From: JBBATK01 sp044228285
GTDB lineage: Bacteria; Bacteroidota; Ignavibacteria; Kapaibacteriales; NICIL-2
Direction: 5' to 3'
Length of the DNA stretch: 64,000 bases
Assembly: GCA_044228285.1 (NCBI GenBank)
Contig: JBGAVD010000003.1
Location: forward strand, 496,001-560,000
The position numbers and the translations under genes are program-made. The notes beneath the pieces were generated by a model, which was not told the origin of the DNA, did not search any database, and worked only from the letters and a program-made list of their open reading frames with translations. Below, piece after piece: positions 36,631 through 45,867 of the stretch. How positions within the stretch are numbered: the stretch's first letter is position 1; each line of letters begins with the position of its first letter.

Positions 36631-37077
36631 TCAACTTCCACCAACCCCAGCCTCCACATCAGCTTCCATCCCATCTCTTATAGCCAGTGCTAAGACCTCA
36701 ATATCAATATCCTTGAGTGCTTTAAACTTAATGCAATAACCAGTTACACTTGCCTTTCCCAGCGACTTCCCATAGGTCGCAGCCAAATAGCTTTTGTCTT
36801 TAATGGTCATGATATACACCGATATGCCAGTAGTATTTGCGCTTATTCCGACACGATAGAACTCTCGGCTCTTACCGCCTGCCGCACGCATCGTGAACGT
36901 TCCGTAGCCAATGTTTGGGTTCGAGACGACCTTGCCCTTGGCGTCTTTACCATCAAGAAACCATAAGACACACTTGGGATGCTGCTTGAGCATGAGCTTA
37001 TGCAAAGTCTGCATGTCCGATCTCTTTGCTTCGGGTTGACTTTCTATGTATGCTTTAATCTGATCTTTGGCTGTCAT
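36631..37077 (-). CDS. DUF1801-family protein
   Basis: 148 aa, soluble. Motifs of the DUF1801 (YdhG-like) family: IKAYIESQPEAKRSDMQTLHK, HPKCVLWFLDGKDAKG, NIGYGTF, and a C-terminal ITGYCIKFK-type segment (VTGYCIKFKALKDIDIE). Function unknown; the fold is related to phosphoribosyltransferase-unrelated YdhG proteins. Lone gene just before an inverted-repeat cluster. Confidence 0.8.
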   Translation of the reverse strand: MTAKDQIKAYIESQPEAKRSDMQTLHKLMLKQHPKCVLWFLDGKDAKGKVVSNPNIGYGTFTMRAAGGKSREFYRVGISANTTGISVYIMTIKDKSYLAATYGKSLGKASVTGYCIKFKALKDIDIEVLALAIRDGMEADVEAGVGGS

Positions 37078-37180
37078 GGCATGCTTTCAGTTCTTGTACT
37101 CGTTTGCACAAATTAGGGAGTGTGATGCGAATGGCCTGCCAGGGCTTAGATCTTTTGTGTTCTAGCAAGCAGAATGACCA

Positions 37181-37386
37181 TCGAGTGGATCGCAACGGTC
37201 CTTCGACTCCGCTCAGGAACCTGCCATTCTTGTGTTGCATATGCAGTCCCGGTGGCTGAGCGGAGCCGAAGCCCTGACGTCAACGGTCTTTCGACTCAGC
37301 TCAGGGTCCTTGCCATTCTTGAGTGTATCTACTAACCCGGTGGCTGAGCGCAGCCGAAGCGCTGACGTCCACGGCTGAGCGGAGGT
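37181..37386. repeat. CTGAGCGGAGTCGAAG-family inverted repeats
   Basis: Alternating CTTCGACTCCGCTCAGG and (G)CTGAGCGGAGCCGAAG units with connecting phrases (GTGGATCGCAACGG, CCATTCTTG) shared with the arrays at 44-48 kb. Covers most of the gap upstream of the lipoprotein gene. Confidence 0.85.
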
Positions 37387-37459
37387 AATGCCGAGTTGCA
37401 ACCCATTCACGCCCATCGTAGTTTGCGCTCCTTCAATTGCCAAGCCTAACACAATCGCC

Positions 37460-38122
37460 ATGAAACGAAAACCGCACCGCTTGCTCGTGTTACTGAGGAC
37501 TTTGTTTGTAGTTGTGATGATTGTCATGTTGAACGCATGCAGTGCCACGCAGCCTGTGCGAGTATTGCGCGATGGACAAAGTGCGTTGACGGGATCTCTG
37601 GGTGGACCTGTTGTTCCTGGAAAGAGTCCTCTTGGCTTCATTCCCTATCTCAATGTTGGATACCTCTACGGCTTGAGTGATGAGATCACTCTGCAAACGA
37701 GTGCACATGCCTTGCCTGCTGTGTTTGGTACGCTTGGTCTTGACCTGGGTCTGGCAACTCGCTTGTGCAGAGAGAAGTCATGGCAACCTGAACTGACAAT
37801 GAAAGTGCAAACACTGCTCTTCACCGATTTTCAAGCCGCACGGTGTTATCCTCTGCTTAGTCTTGTGGGGAGCTATGAGATTGGAGAGCGCTCGTTGTTT
37901 TATGGTGGACTAGAAACTGTCTTTCAGTTTAACGACTCAAAGCTCTACTATACTCCACTTCTAGGCGTGCAATTGCCTCTGTCGAAATCTACAACGATCC
38001 AAACAGAGTGCAAGTGGATGGCCTCAAACATAAATACCAGCAGTGGCGTGTTTGAAGGTTTAGGTGCGATTTCTTCTCATGGTGCTTTTGGAATCTTCGT
38101 AGGACTCAACTATGCGCTCTAA
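37460..38122 (+). CDS. Putative lipoprotein with beta-barrel-like mature domain
   Basis: 220 aa from the ATG at 37460; a longer frame from 37388 would start inside the repeat. Lipoprotein signal RTLFVVVMIVMLNACS with lipobox LNAC. The mature part has regular beta-strand patterns (NVGYLYGLSDEITLQTS, LGLATRLC, RSLFYGGLETVFQF, AFGIFVGLNYAL) like an outer-membrane-associated barrel. No family recognised. The stop overlaps the start of the next lipoprotein gene by 11 bases, so they are co-translated. Confidence 0.65.
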   Translation: MKRKPHRLLVLLRTLFVVVMIVMLNACSATQPVRVLRDGQSALTGSLGGPVVPGKSPLGFIPYLNVGYLYGLSDEITLQTSAHALPAVFGTLGLDLGLATRLCREKSWQPELTMKVQTLLFTDFQAARCYPLLSLVGSYEIGERSLFYGGLETVFQFNDSKLYYTPLLGVQLPLSKSTTIQTECKWMASNINTSSGVFEGLGAISSHGAFGIFVGLNYAL

Positions 38123-38954
38123 ACTCTGGCGCTGCTTCGCAGCCTTCTCGCTCCTATCAATCGCTCTGCTTTTCAATGCCTGCATGAAGATGGATAGCTT
38201 CTTGTTCAACACCAAGGAACTCTCGTCGTACACTCTTAGCCACGCGATCATACCTGATAGCGCTGTGGAAGAACTCAACTTCGACTCTGAAGGCAACAAG
38301 ATTTATGGCTTCTATGTTCGCTCGAATGGCAAACACGCAGATATAACAGTGCTGTATTGTCACGGTAATAAACAAAGCATCGATCCATACTGGGAACGTG
38401 TTGAACTACTTTATGAAGCAGGCTTCAACGTGTACATCTTCGACTACCGCGGTTTCGGAAGAAGCGAAGGAACATCTTCAGAGTCTTCCTTACTAAGCGA
38501 TGCGCGTGCCGCGCTCGCAGCTTTGCGAGCCCACACATCAGTTGCCGACTCATCACTAGCGATCTATGGATTCTCTCTCGGAGGTGTTCCCGCTGTCGAT
38601 CTGGCTGCCAATGTTGTGCAACCTCGCGTGCTCATTACTGAGTCTATCTTTGCTTCTGGTGAGAGTCTGGTACAAAGTGGTACACTCTTAGACATTCCCG
38701 GACACTTCCTTCTGGAAGGCACATACTCAAATGTTGATGCTGTTCGCTCAGTACATACTCCGCTACTCATGCTGCATGGAGATAGCGACACCTTTATCAA
38801 CATCGACAATAATGGACGCAAGATCTTCGCCCAAGCAAACGAACCCAAACAGTTCATCACCATAAAAGGCGCTGACCATACGGATGTACCTGCACGCCTC
38901 GGTAATGCGAACTATGTCTCGTTGATTGAGAGTTTTGTGGTGAATCGTAAGTAG
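38112..38954 (+). CDS. Alpha/beta hydrolase, lipid-anchored
   Basis: 280 aa. Lipoprotein signal ending ALLFNACM, then an alpha/beta hydrolase fold of the BAAT/serine aminopeptidase-like (Bem46/YfhR) type: oxyanion-side YCHGNKQS, IFDYRGFGRSEG, nucleophile elbow GFSLGG (Ser), acid in LLMLHGDSDTFI (Asp) and His in IKGADHTDVP. Full catalytic triad. Anchored on the periplasmic face by inference; likely esterase or peptidase, substrate unknown. Overlaps the preceding lipoprotein gene by 11 bases. Confidence 0.87.
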   Translation: MRSKLWRCFAAFSLLSIALLFNACMKMDSFLFNTKELSSYTLSHAIIPDSAVEELNFDSEGNKIYGFYVRSNGKHADITVLYCHGNKQSIDPYWERVELLYEAGFNVYIFDYRGFGRSEGTSSESSLLSDARAALAALRAHTSVADSSLAIYGFSLGGVPAVDLAANVVQPRVLITESIFASGESLVQSGTLLDIPGHFLLEGTYSNVDAVRSVHTPLLMLHGDSDTFINIDNNGRKIFAQANEPKQFITIKGADHTDVPARLGNANYVSLIESFVVNRK

Positions 38955-38957
38955 TGC

Positions 38958-39113
38958 CTCGGTGGCTGAGCGGAGTAACAACCCGGTGACTGAGCGGAGC
39001 CGAAGCCCTGACGTCAACGGCCCTTCGACTCCGCTCAGGAACCTCCTTCGACTCCCCTCAGGAGCCTCACCATTCTTGATCCCGCATGCCCAGTGGCTCG
39101 GCGCAGCCAAAGC
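38958..39113. repeat. CTGAGCGGAG-family inverted repeats
   Basis: Three GGTGGCTGAGCGGAG-type units followed by two CTTCGACTCCGCTCAGG-type units and a degenerate GTGGCTCGGCGCAGCC. Same family as 37181-37386. Confidence 0.8.
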
Positions 39114-39175
39114 ATTGCCTTTCCCAACCATCATCACTATCTTCGAGTATTCTTCCATAAACGCACTCTCCAACT

Positions 39176-39724
39176 ATGTCAAAACTCATTGCCGCTATCA
39201 ACATCACACTCGACGGCTACTGCGACCACACTGCCGGCATCGCCGATGAACAATTGCACGACTACTACACAGCAATGCTGCACACTGCAGGCGCTTTGCT
39301 CTACGGTAGAACGACATACCAGTTGATGGAAGATGCATGGCCCGCCATGCTCGTGCAACCAACAGGCAACAGTGCGTTGGACAACTTTGCAGCTGCGATC
39401 GACAAAGTACCCAAGATTGTATTCTCGAGAACGCTGAGCTCTCTAAACTGGGCAAGCGCTCGTTTAGCGACGGCTAGTCTGGAGGAAGAAGTCATGCAAC
39501 TCAAGCAGCAGCCTGGACTGGATTGCTATGTTGGTAGTCCTAGCTTAATCTCGACGCTGACGGAAAGCAGACTTATCGATGAGTATCAGCTCTGTGTGCA
39601 TCCGGTCATTCTTGGCAAAGGTCTACCATTGTTCCGCAACCAAAGCGAGCGACTTGTGCTCAAGATGCTGAGCTACGAACGTTTCGACTCTGGAGCTATG
39701 GTGATGAGATATGTAGCGGCTTAA
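39176..39724 (+). CDS. Dihydrofolate reductase family (RibD C-terminal-like) protein
   Basis: 182 aa. RibD_C/DHFR-like fold: start KLIAAINITLDGYCDHTAG, then ALLYGRTTYQLMEDAWP, KIVFSRTLSSLNWASARL, LDCYVGSPSLISTL and LCVHPVILGKGLPLF. These NADPH-binding proteins are usually annotated as dihydrofolate reductase family, but the substrate is unknown and they are not the housekeeping FolA. Single gene. Confidence 0.88.
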   Translation: MSKLIAAINITLDGYCDHTAGIADEQLHDYYTAMLHTAGALLYGRTTYQLMEDAWPAMLVQPTGNSALDNFAAAIDKVPKIVFSRTLSSLNWASARLATASLEEEVMQLKQQPGLDCYVGSPSLISTLTESRLIDEYQLCVHPVILGKGLPLFRNQSERLVLKMLSYERFDSGAMVMRYVAA

Positions 39725-39785
39725 CCGAGCAGAAGTCCGCCCTCAATGTACAGAGTGTCGATCCCATCACGAGATCCAGGACAAA

Positions 39786-39826
39786 CAACGCTTCAACATG
39801 GCGCAGCGCTGAAAGCGCAAGCGTTG
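39786..39826 (+). repeat. Two-part palindrome after the DHFR-like gene
   Basis: Outer stem CAACGCTT (39786-39793) / AAGCGTTG (39819-39826) enclosing GCGCT-GAA-AGCGC (39806-39818). It lies 60 bases after the stop; there is no T-run, so terminator function is uncertain. Confidence 0.5.
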
Positions 39827-39986
39827 ATCATGAATCATCTGCAGATGTCTTTTCATCAACCGCCTCGCTTCGCTCGTCGCTGGTGTTCGAATGTGCAGAG
39901 ACTAACCAGAGAGCTAGGTAGGATTGAATGAGCGAGATGCACTCTGCGTTGTAAGACTATGTCGGAGTTGTGTTCGCGGAAGCACA

Positions 39987-40784
39987 CTACACTGCACCGC
40001 TGATCTTTTTCCAGACACGATCTGGTAGTATTGGTTGGAGCATTTGTCCAACATAGCTTGTGGCAAACTGTTCATGAATACCAAAGGACTCTGGTTCGTG
40101 ATCTGGACAAGTGTAGGTACCGAAGATGCGATCCATTAGCGGAAAGATGTTCGCGTAGTTACCGCGATCGCGCTCTTTATCGTGATGCCAGTGATGGAGC
40201 TCTGGCGCGCCAATGAACAAGCGTAGCCAACCGATGGGCATGCGTACATTCGAGTGAATATAGATTGCCCAAATGCCGCGGAAGGCAACAACCATCGAGA
40301 GTACGCTGAGATCGAAGCCGAGGACCATGGCGGGCAAGTTGACTAATGCGACGGTATAGATTGAGTCCAAGGGATGCTCACGATGTGCCGCCAACCAATC
40401 TAATGTTTCAGCGGAGTGATGCACTTTGTGGAAGCGCCAAAGAAAGTTGTTTGTATGCTGCAGACGGTGTCCCCAGTAAATCAGCATGTCGCTCAGCACT
40501 AAGACTTCAATGGCTGCGAGCCACTGAGGCTGTGCACCAACGGCAGTTCTGAAGCTAAGAGGCAGGAAGTTCTCGATGGAGTTGTTCACGTAGTCAAGAC
40601 AATTGAGGACGATACCACTGAACAAGAGATATTGTCCAAAGAAGTAGCAGGTATCAACCAACCATCTCGAGCGAAACACTCCTTGACCAGCCTTTGCAGG
40701 AAAAGCCTTCTCCATAGGAATAAACACTGCGGCTAAGAAGAGCAGGCTAGCACCGGCGGCGATAAACTGATTGGGGAACTGCAT
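39987..40784 (-). CDS. Sterol desaturase / fatty acid hydroxylase family protein
   Basis: 265 aa inner-membrane di-iron oxygenase. The histidine clusters are all present: HRLQH, HKVHHSAETLDW and HHWHHDKERD, together with NFLWRFH and NYANIFPLMDRIFGTY. Four or so hydrophobic segments. Family members hydroxylate or desaturate sterols, carotenoids or fatty acids, with the substrate not predictable here. It follows the small membrane protein gene by 8 bases on the same strand and is probably cotranscribed with it. Confidence 0.9.
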   Translation of the reverse strand: MQFPNQFIAAGASLLFLAAVFIPMEKAFPAKAGQGVFRSRWLVDTCYFFGQYLLFSGIVLNCLDYVNNSIENFLPLSFRTAVGAQPQWLAAIEVLVLSDMLIYWGHRLQHTNNFLWRFHKVHHSAETLDWLAAHREHPLDSIYTVALVNLPAMVLGFDLSVLSMVVAFRGIWAIYIHSNVRMPIGWLRLFIGAPELHHWHHDKERDRGNYANIFPLMDRIFGTYTCPDHEPESFGIHEQFATSYVGQMLQPILPDRVWKKISGAV

Positions 40785-40792
40785 AGATACTC

Positions 40793-41173
40793 CTAGCGTG
40801 GCGTCTTCGTTGTGTCAGTTTTGAGTTTCGCACTATCCTTCTTCGTCTTCTTCGCTTCAAAGATCTGTCCAGACTTCGAGCTATACATTCTGAGACGTGC
40901 CCATTTTTCCTCTTCTGCTGCTAAGGAATCAGCTTTCAATTTCTGCGCGCTGGTGTCTCGCTTCATTGGCTGTCTGCTCGTTGAATCTTTCGATTCAATT
41001 CGATTCGTATCGGCTTGCTTTGCAACGCTTACGCCTCCATTTGGACTCGACAAAGACAAGACTTCATCGTTGCTAAATAGCCCGTCCAGCTTCCCACCTC
41101 GATAGAGCAAGAAGAGTACGATCAGTGTACCCATGTTCAACAGCGCGAGCGATTTCTTGAATGTGCTTCTCAT
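40793..41173 (-). CDS. Small single-pass membrane protein of unknown function
   Basis: 126 aa. One hydrophobic segment near the N-terminus (ALLNMGTLIVLFLLY, about 10-24), then a long Ser/Lys/Asp-rich polar part (KKDSAKLKTDTTKTPR at the end), probably disordered. Not recognised. It precedes the desaturase-like gene by 8 bases on the same strand, which suggests a linked function or just cotranscription. Confidence 0.6.
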   Translation of the reverse strand: MRSTFKKSLALLNMGTLIVLFLLYRGGKLDGLFSNDEVLSLSSPNGGVSVAKQADTNRIESKDSTSRQPMKRDTSAQKLKADSLAAEEEKWARLRMYSSKSGQIFEAKKTKKDSAKLKTDTTKTPR

Positions 41174-41379
41174 AGTTTTGTTCTCAAGTGTACTATTGTT
41201 CTTGTGACATGTGTACAGACAACTGAAAGTGGACTGTAGTTACAATGTGTTGGCGCTGAGCACTCTAGCGTACGACACGCTATGCTCTCGATCCGTACGG
41301 TTATCGTCTTTGACGAAGTCTATGTCTCAAGAAGAGAAATAGACGTACTCTATAGGTGTGTAAAGAGTATAGGTCTTAG

Positions 41380-41745
41380 CTATGCTTTGCGTAGAATCTT
41401 TTCCATAGTCTTCCCCTTTGCTAGTTCATCAACAATCTTATCCATGTAGCGAACCTTTTGCATGAAGGGGTCTTCAATATCCTCCACTCTATAGCCGCAG
41501 ATGAGTCCTTTGATAAGACCAGCATTAGCATTCAGCTTCGCCTGATCGAAGAACTCTGCAAACGTGGTTTTCGAATCAACGAGTTGTTTGATCTTTTTCT
41601 CGTTGAAACCTGTCAGCCACTCGATCACTTCATGCAGCTCTGCAATGGTGCGACCTTTGCGCTCAACTTTATTGACATAGTGCGGATACACCGAAGCGAA
41701 AGTCATTTTCGCTACGCGTTCGGCCTGTTTGGATGGTTCAGTCAT
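41380..41745 (-). CDS. DUF2200-family protein
   Basis: 121 aa, soluble. DUF2200 signature: MTFASVYPHYVNKVERKGRT, ELHEVIEWLTGFNE, TFAEFFDQAKLNANA and IKGLICGYRVEDIEDPFMQK. Function unknown across the family. Lone gene. Confidence 0.88.
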   Translation of the reverse strand: MTEPSKQAERVAKMTFASVYPHYVNKVERKGRTIAELHEVIEWLTGFNEKKIKQLVDSKTTFAEFFDQAKLNANAGLIKGLICGYRVEDIEDPFMQKVRYMDKIVDELAKGKTMEKILRKA

Positions 41746-41922
41746 TGTTACAATAGTTTTATGTAAGATCTGAGTATCGTTAAGTACAACTACTGCTCGA
41801 ATACCGTAGACGTGTTATCTGCTTGGTACTGCGTGTTCAGTTCAATACTGTGTGACAAAACAAAGATACTAAGACGTCAAGCCCAAGCTCCAGCTGTGTT
41901 CTGCAGTTTGGTCACCTGCAGA

Positions 41923-44019
41923 TTACTTGTGCACGACAAGAGGTAGAGCAATACTCGAGCTACTTGTATGTACCAGAACCGTGTATGCGCCTGAGCACAG
42001 GTCCTTCGTGCTTAGACTAAGACTCTGTGATCCACCTGTTGTAGCAATATAGTCCGAGCGTTGTACGATGTTTGCCGCTGCATCAATGATAATGAGATCG
42101 AACTTCTGAGCAGACATGCATTCAAATTCAAAATGTGTTTGTGTTGTACTCGGGTTTGGACTAAGACGAAACTGATGAGCAACCACACTCTCCTCCTCGA
42201 CCTCAGTATGTGTTGATGAGACTGTTGTTGCGTAGATGGAGCTTCCAATAGTTCCTGCGTAGAGTGACTGATTGTGGGCAAGTAGACGGTAGACAACCAA
42301 GTTATGCAAACCCTTGTTGAGAGACGTCCAATGCGTCCCTTTGTCAGTTGTGCGCCACACACCTCCGGCTTGCGTTCCAACGTAGAGTGTGGAGTCGATA
42401 ACTGCCATATCGTTCACTTGCCAATTTGGCAAGTCACCGTAAGCAACCTGCCAAGTCGTGCCTGCATTCGTTGTACTATACACGCCATCACCTTCTGAGC
42501 CGATGAAGAGTGTTGAGCCGATACTTGCCATGCTGCGAATCTCGTTCGTCAGAGAACCAGGGCTTACATCGAACCAGCTATTGCCATTGTCGTCGCTACG
42601 AAAGATCTGACCATTTGTACAACCCAGCATCAGACTCGAACCCATAGTATAGATCGTACGAGTATTCATGTTCTCGAGTCCATTGATACACTGTTCCCAG
42701 GTCTTCCCGCTATCAGAGCTCCGGGCAACGCCAGCTTCGTACATGCAGCAGAAGAGCAGCGTGTCTTTGACCAGAATATCAAACAGCTTCGTTATGTACC
42801 GCTCGTTAAGTCCGGTGTTGAGCGGCTGCCACGAATGACCCGTGTCAACACTCTTATACACATCATAGACACTGACCATGTATATGGTTTGTCCTTGCGC
42901 TGCAAAGGCGCGGATGTTTTGTCCTGGCAACTGGCTATCCACTTCGTCCCAGGTTCGACCAAGGTTTGTGCTGCGCGCAACACCGTAGCCATCGCCGACA
43001 ATGCCTGCAAGCAAAACAGAATCCTGCGCATACATTGCGCCAATCAGTTGAGTGGGAACACCACAATTGACCCAAGACTTCCCGCGATCGGTACTACGAT
43101 ACATGCCACTGCCCCAATTGGAACAAAAGCTAGTAGTAGCGTCCGTGGTAATGGCGTTGATCGTCTGGTACTTGGGAAGATTGGTGTTTTGCGTCCAGGT
43201 TTGTCCTTCGTCAGTACTCGTGAACATTCCATAATTCGTTCCAGCAAAAAGCATGTTATCTATAGCATAGACAACCTGTGTTCCTCGATCAATCAAACCT
43301 AGTGAAGTCCAGGTGGCACCAGTATCAGCGCTGACAAACAATCCCTCAAAGCGAAGGCTGACATAAATCTTGTTGCCAACACAGCTAAGAGAGACAACTT
43401 CCTTGTCTGGAAATCCAAGTTGCGACCAGTTACGTCCGGCGTCAGAGCTTTTCCATACGCCAGCTGCTTGTGTAGGGCAGTACATCATGGAACCATTGAA
43501 GCTCAGACTAAATGTTGTTTTCGCAACATCAGAGTTCGACATCATCTCCCAGGTTTTTCCATCATCAGAGCTGCGATGCACACCAAGGCCTTGAATAGCA
43601 GTGTACAAATACGAGCCGTGCAAGTACAGTGGCATTCCGGCTATAAACTCAAAGTCACAGAAGGTCCAACTCTCGCCATCGTTGGTAGTCTTATGAATTC
43701 CGCCATTCTCCATCGTAGCAAATAGTGTAGTTCCTTTGTACGCCAAAGACGTTGCGCCCTCGTAGTCACGTCCGATTGTTGTCCACGTTTCACCTCCATC
43801 CGAACTTTTGAAGATGCCACCACGATGTCCTGAGAGATCCCTACTCGTGCTCACATAGAGTGCGTTGCCACGTTGTACATAACTCGTCACAAAACCACCG
43901 TAAGGTCCTGAGCATTGGGTCCAGTGATCATCAAGCGCAAATGCTTGAACTGTTGCAAGCAGGAGAAGCCATACAGTTATTGATGTAGCAATAAACACTC
44001 TCAATGCGATAACCTTCAA
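41923..44019 (-). CDS. Secreted BNR/Ycf48-like propeller protein with T9SS sorting domain
   Basis: 698 aa. Signal peptide ending ATVQAFA, then a ladder of Asp-box blades (IFKSSDGGETWTT, IHKTTNDGESWTF, VHRSSDDGKTWEM, VWKSSDAGRNWSQ, MFTSTDEGQTWTQ, MYRSTDRGKSWVN, VYSTTNAGTTWQV, VWRTTDKGTHWTS), at least ten in all, consistent with one or two propellers. The C-terminal type A sorting domain starts at LSPNPSTTQTHFEF (about 625) and ends ALPLVVHK. It shares its architecture with 30791-32806. Expected at the cell surface or outside; ligand unknown. The promoter side faces the large inverted-repeat array. Confidence 0.85.
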   Translation of the reverse strand: MKVIALRVFIATSITVWLLLLATVQAFALDDHWTQCSGPYGGFVTSYVQRGNALYVSTSRDLSGHRGGIFKSSDGGETWTTIGRDYEGATSLAYKGTTLFATMENGGIHKTTNDGESWTFCDFEFIAGMPLYLHGSYLYTAIQGLGVHRSSDDGKTWEMMSNSDVAKTTFSLSFNGSMMYCPTQAAGVWKSSDAGRNWSQLGFPDKEVVSLSCVGNKIYVSLRFEGLFVSADTGATWTSLGLIDRGTQVVYAIDNMLFAGTNYGMFTSTDEGQTWTQNTNLPKYQTINAITTDATTSFCSNWGSGMYRSTDRGKSWVNCGVPTQLIGAMYAQDSVLLAGIVGDGYGVARSTNLGRTWDEVDSQLPGQNIRAFAAQGQTIYMVSVYDVYKSVDTGHSWQPLNTGLNERYITKLFDILVKDTLLFCCMYEAGVARSSDSGKTWEQCINGLENMNTRTIYTMGSSLMLGCTNGQIFRSDDNGNSWFDVSPGSLTNEIRSMASIGSTLFIGSEGDGVYSTTNAGTTWQVAYGDLPNWQVNDMAVIDSTLYVGTQAGGVWRTTDKGTHWTSLNKGLHNLVVYRLLAHNQSLYAGTIGSSIYATTVSSTHTEVEEESVVAHQFRLSPNPSTTQTHFEFECMSAQKFDLIIIDAAANIVQRSDYIATTGGSQSLSLSTKDLCSGAYTVLVHTSSSSIALPLVVHK

Positions 44020-44074
44020 ATCGTTGTGTTGGAAATATACTGAGGCTTGTGTTAATCATGGTGTTAAGGTGTGG

Positions 44075-44790
44075 ATTGCAGCGGCCCTTTGGCACCGCTC
44101 AGGGTCCTTAACTGGATCAGGGACTTACTACACTCGGTCGCTGAGCGCAGTCGAAGCGTGGGCGATGCGCGCAGTCGAAGCGCGGTCGCTGAGCGCAGTC
44201 GAAGCGCGGTCGCTGAGCGCAGTCGAAGCGTGGTCGCTGAGCGGAGTCGAAGCGTGGTTGGGCAGACTCTCGAACGGATCGCAACGGCCCTTCGACTCCG
44301 CTCAGGAACCTTGACTGGATCAGGGACTGTTACACCCGGGCGCTGAGCGCAGTCGAAGCGCGGTCGCTGTGACTCTCGCGTGGATCGCAGCGGTCCTTCG
44401 ACTCCGCTCAGGAACCTTGACTGGATCAGGGACAGTTACACCCGGGCGCTGAGCGGAGCCGAAGCGTGGGCGATGTGACTCTCGCGTGGATCGCAGCGGT
44501 CCTTCGACTCCGCTCAGGAACCTTGACTGGATCAGGGACTGCTACACCCGGTCGCTGAGCTGAGCCGAAGCGCGGTCGCTGAGCGGAGCCGAAGCGTGGG
44601 CGCTGTGACTCTCGCGTGGATCGCAGCGGTCCTTCGACTCCGCTCAGGAACCTTGACTGGATCAGGGACTGTTACGCCCGGTCGCTGAGCGGAGTCGAAG
44701 CGCGGGCGCTGAGCGCAGTCGAAGCGTGGGCGATGCGCGTGGGGATCACAACGGCCCTTCGACTCCGCTCCGGAACCTTGACCATTCTAT
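44075..44790. repeat. CTGAGCGGAGTCGAAG inverted-repeat array 1
   Basis: Repeated phrase: CGGTCGCTGAGCGGAGTCGAAG, GCG(T)GGGCG.TGTGACTCTCGCG, GTGGATCGCAGCGGTCC, TTCGACTCCGCTCAGGAACC, TTGACTGGATCAGGGACT, GTTACACCC, then again. CTGAGCGGAGTCGAAG and CTTCGACTCCGCTCAG are exact reverse complements, so each unit can form a long hairpin. The left part degenerates into a tandem 24-base repeat (44133-44252). Open frames rich in SLSGVEA/ERSRS are repeat translations. Confidence 0.9.
44133..44252. repeat. 24-base tandem minisatellite
   Basis: Five consecutive 24-base units of type CGCGGTCGCTGAGCGCAGTC plus GAAG, starting at 44133, 44157, 44181, 44205 and 44229. Unit two is the most diverged. Confidence 0.85.
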
Positions 44791-44832
44791 CGCTGTCGCT
44801 CGAAGATTATGTTGTCGTTGATAATCAAAGTT

Positions 44833-45417
44833 TCACTTCTTATAACGATAGTGACCAATGATCTCGAAATCAAAAAGACAGTCTTCCAGCACTTGTCCTG
44901 CGCCAATGTTGTGTATGATTTGATAGCGCGATCCATCAGTTGATTTGATTTTAGACACGATGCCGATGTGCGTGAGCTTTCCACCCAATCGCCAGCAGAC
45001 AATATCGCCGGGCTCATAGTCGGTTGCTTGTGTCGTGATTTTGAGAGTGCTGCCATGTCTACCAAAGAAGGTCATGAGATTCGGCACGCGACGATGATCT
45101 ATGTTTTTGTCGGGAGCGCGCACGCCCCATTTCTTAGGATACTTCGAGAAGTTTTGCTTCATGTCTTCATGCACTTCCTTCTGCAAGTCCACTCCAAACT
45201 TTCTATATGCTCGAATAACTACATCTGTGCAGACTCCTCTGTCCGCGGCTACATCACCATTTGGATAGCGAAGGATTGTGTAGGCAGGATCGTATCTAAC
45301 AACCTGCTTCGTTAGTGTGAATGCAGAGTCTGCCAGTTCGGCATAGAACTGCGTTGGACTCTGTGCTGAGCATCTGCTCAGCGTAATGAGAAAGAGTGTT
45401 AGTCTCAGTACATGCAT
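44833..45417 (-). CDS. DUF1287-family exported protein (NlpC/P60-like fold)
   Basis: 194 aa with signal peptide MHVLRLTLFLITLSRCSAQ. DUF1287 signature: VRYDPAYTILRYPNGDVAADRGVCTD with the putative catalytic Cys, then VDLQKEVHEDM, DKNIDHRRVPNL, YEPGDIVCWRL, THIGIVS (His) and HNIGAGQVLEDCLF. The family is thought to be a papain-like/NlpC-P60-type amidase acting in the periplasm; activity unproven here. An 8-bp palindrome GCTGAGCA-TC-TGCTCAGC (45365-45382) lies in the signal-peptide region. Both flanks are inverted-repeat arrays. Confidence 0.87.
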   Translation of the reverse strand: MHVLRLTLFLITLSRCSAQSPTQFYAELADSAFTLTKQVVRYDPAYTILRYPNGDVAADRGVCTDVVIRAYRKFGVDLQKEVHEDMKQNFSKYPKKWGVRAPDKNIDHRRVPNLMTFFGRHGSTLKITTQATDYEPGDIVCWRLGGKLTHIGIVSKIKSTDGSRYQIIHNIGAGQVLEDCLFDFEIIGHYRYKK

Positions 45418-45534
45418 ATCATGTATTGCTTGTCTGTTGAGTATACATTGGAGTTGGAAGTCCCTCAGCTCTATTCTTGATGTTGACAGTCGTGCAAGGA
45501 CTTCCTTGCGATTGTAAGACCTTCGTAACGAGGA

Positions 45535-45867
45535 TAGCGTGTGGATCGTAGCGGTCCTTCGACTCCGCTCAGGAACCTTTCCATTCTTGAGTTTTCAATC
45601 TCGGTCGCTGAGCGGAGTCGAAGCGCGGTCGCTCTGACTCTCGCGTGGATCGCAGCGGTCCTTCGACTCTGCTCAGGAACCTTGACTGGATCAGGGACTG
45701 TTACACTCGGTCGCTGAGCGGAGTCGAAGCGCGGTCGCGCTGTGACTCTCGTGTGGATCGCAGCGCTCCTTCGACTCCGCTCAGGAACCTTGACTGGATC
45801 AGGGACTGTTACACTCGGTCGCTGAGCGGAGTCGAAGCGCTTGCGCTGAGCGGAGCCGAAGCGTGGA
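45535..45867. repeat. CTGAGCGGAGTCGAAG inverted-repeat array 2
   Basis: Three full units of the family described at 44075-44790, ending directly at the stop region of the AAA_14 ATPase gene. The remaining 45418-45534 is ordinary intergenic sequence. Confidence 0.88.

Noticed and set aside
44133..44252. CRISPR-like regular repeat
   Set aside because: Units are tandem without unique spacers, and no cas genes are in the window.
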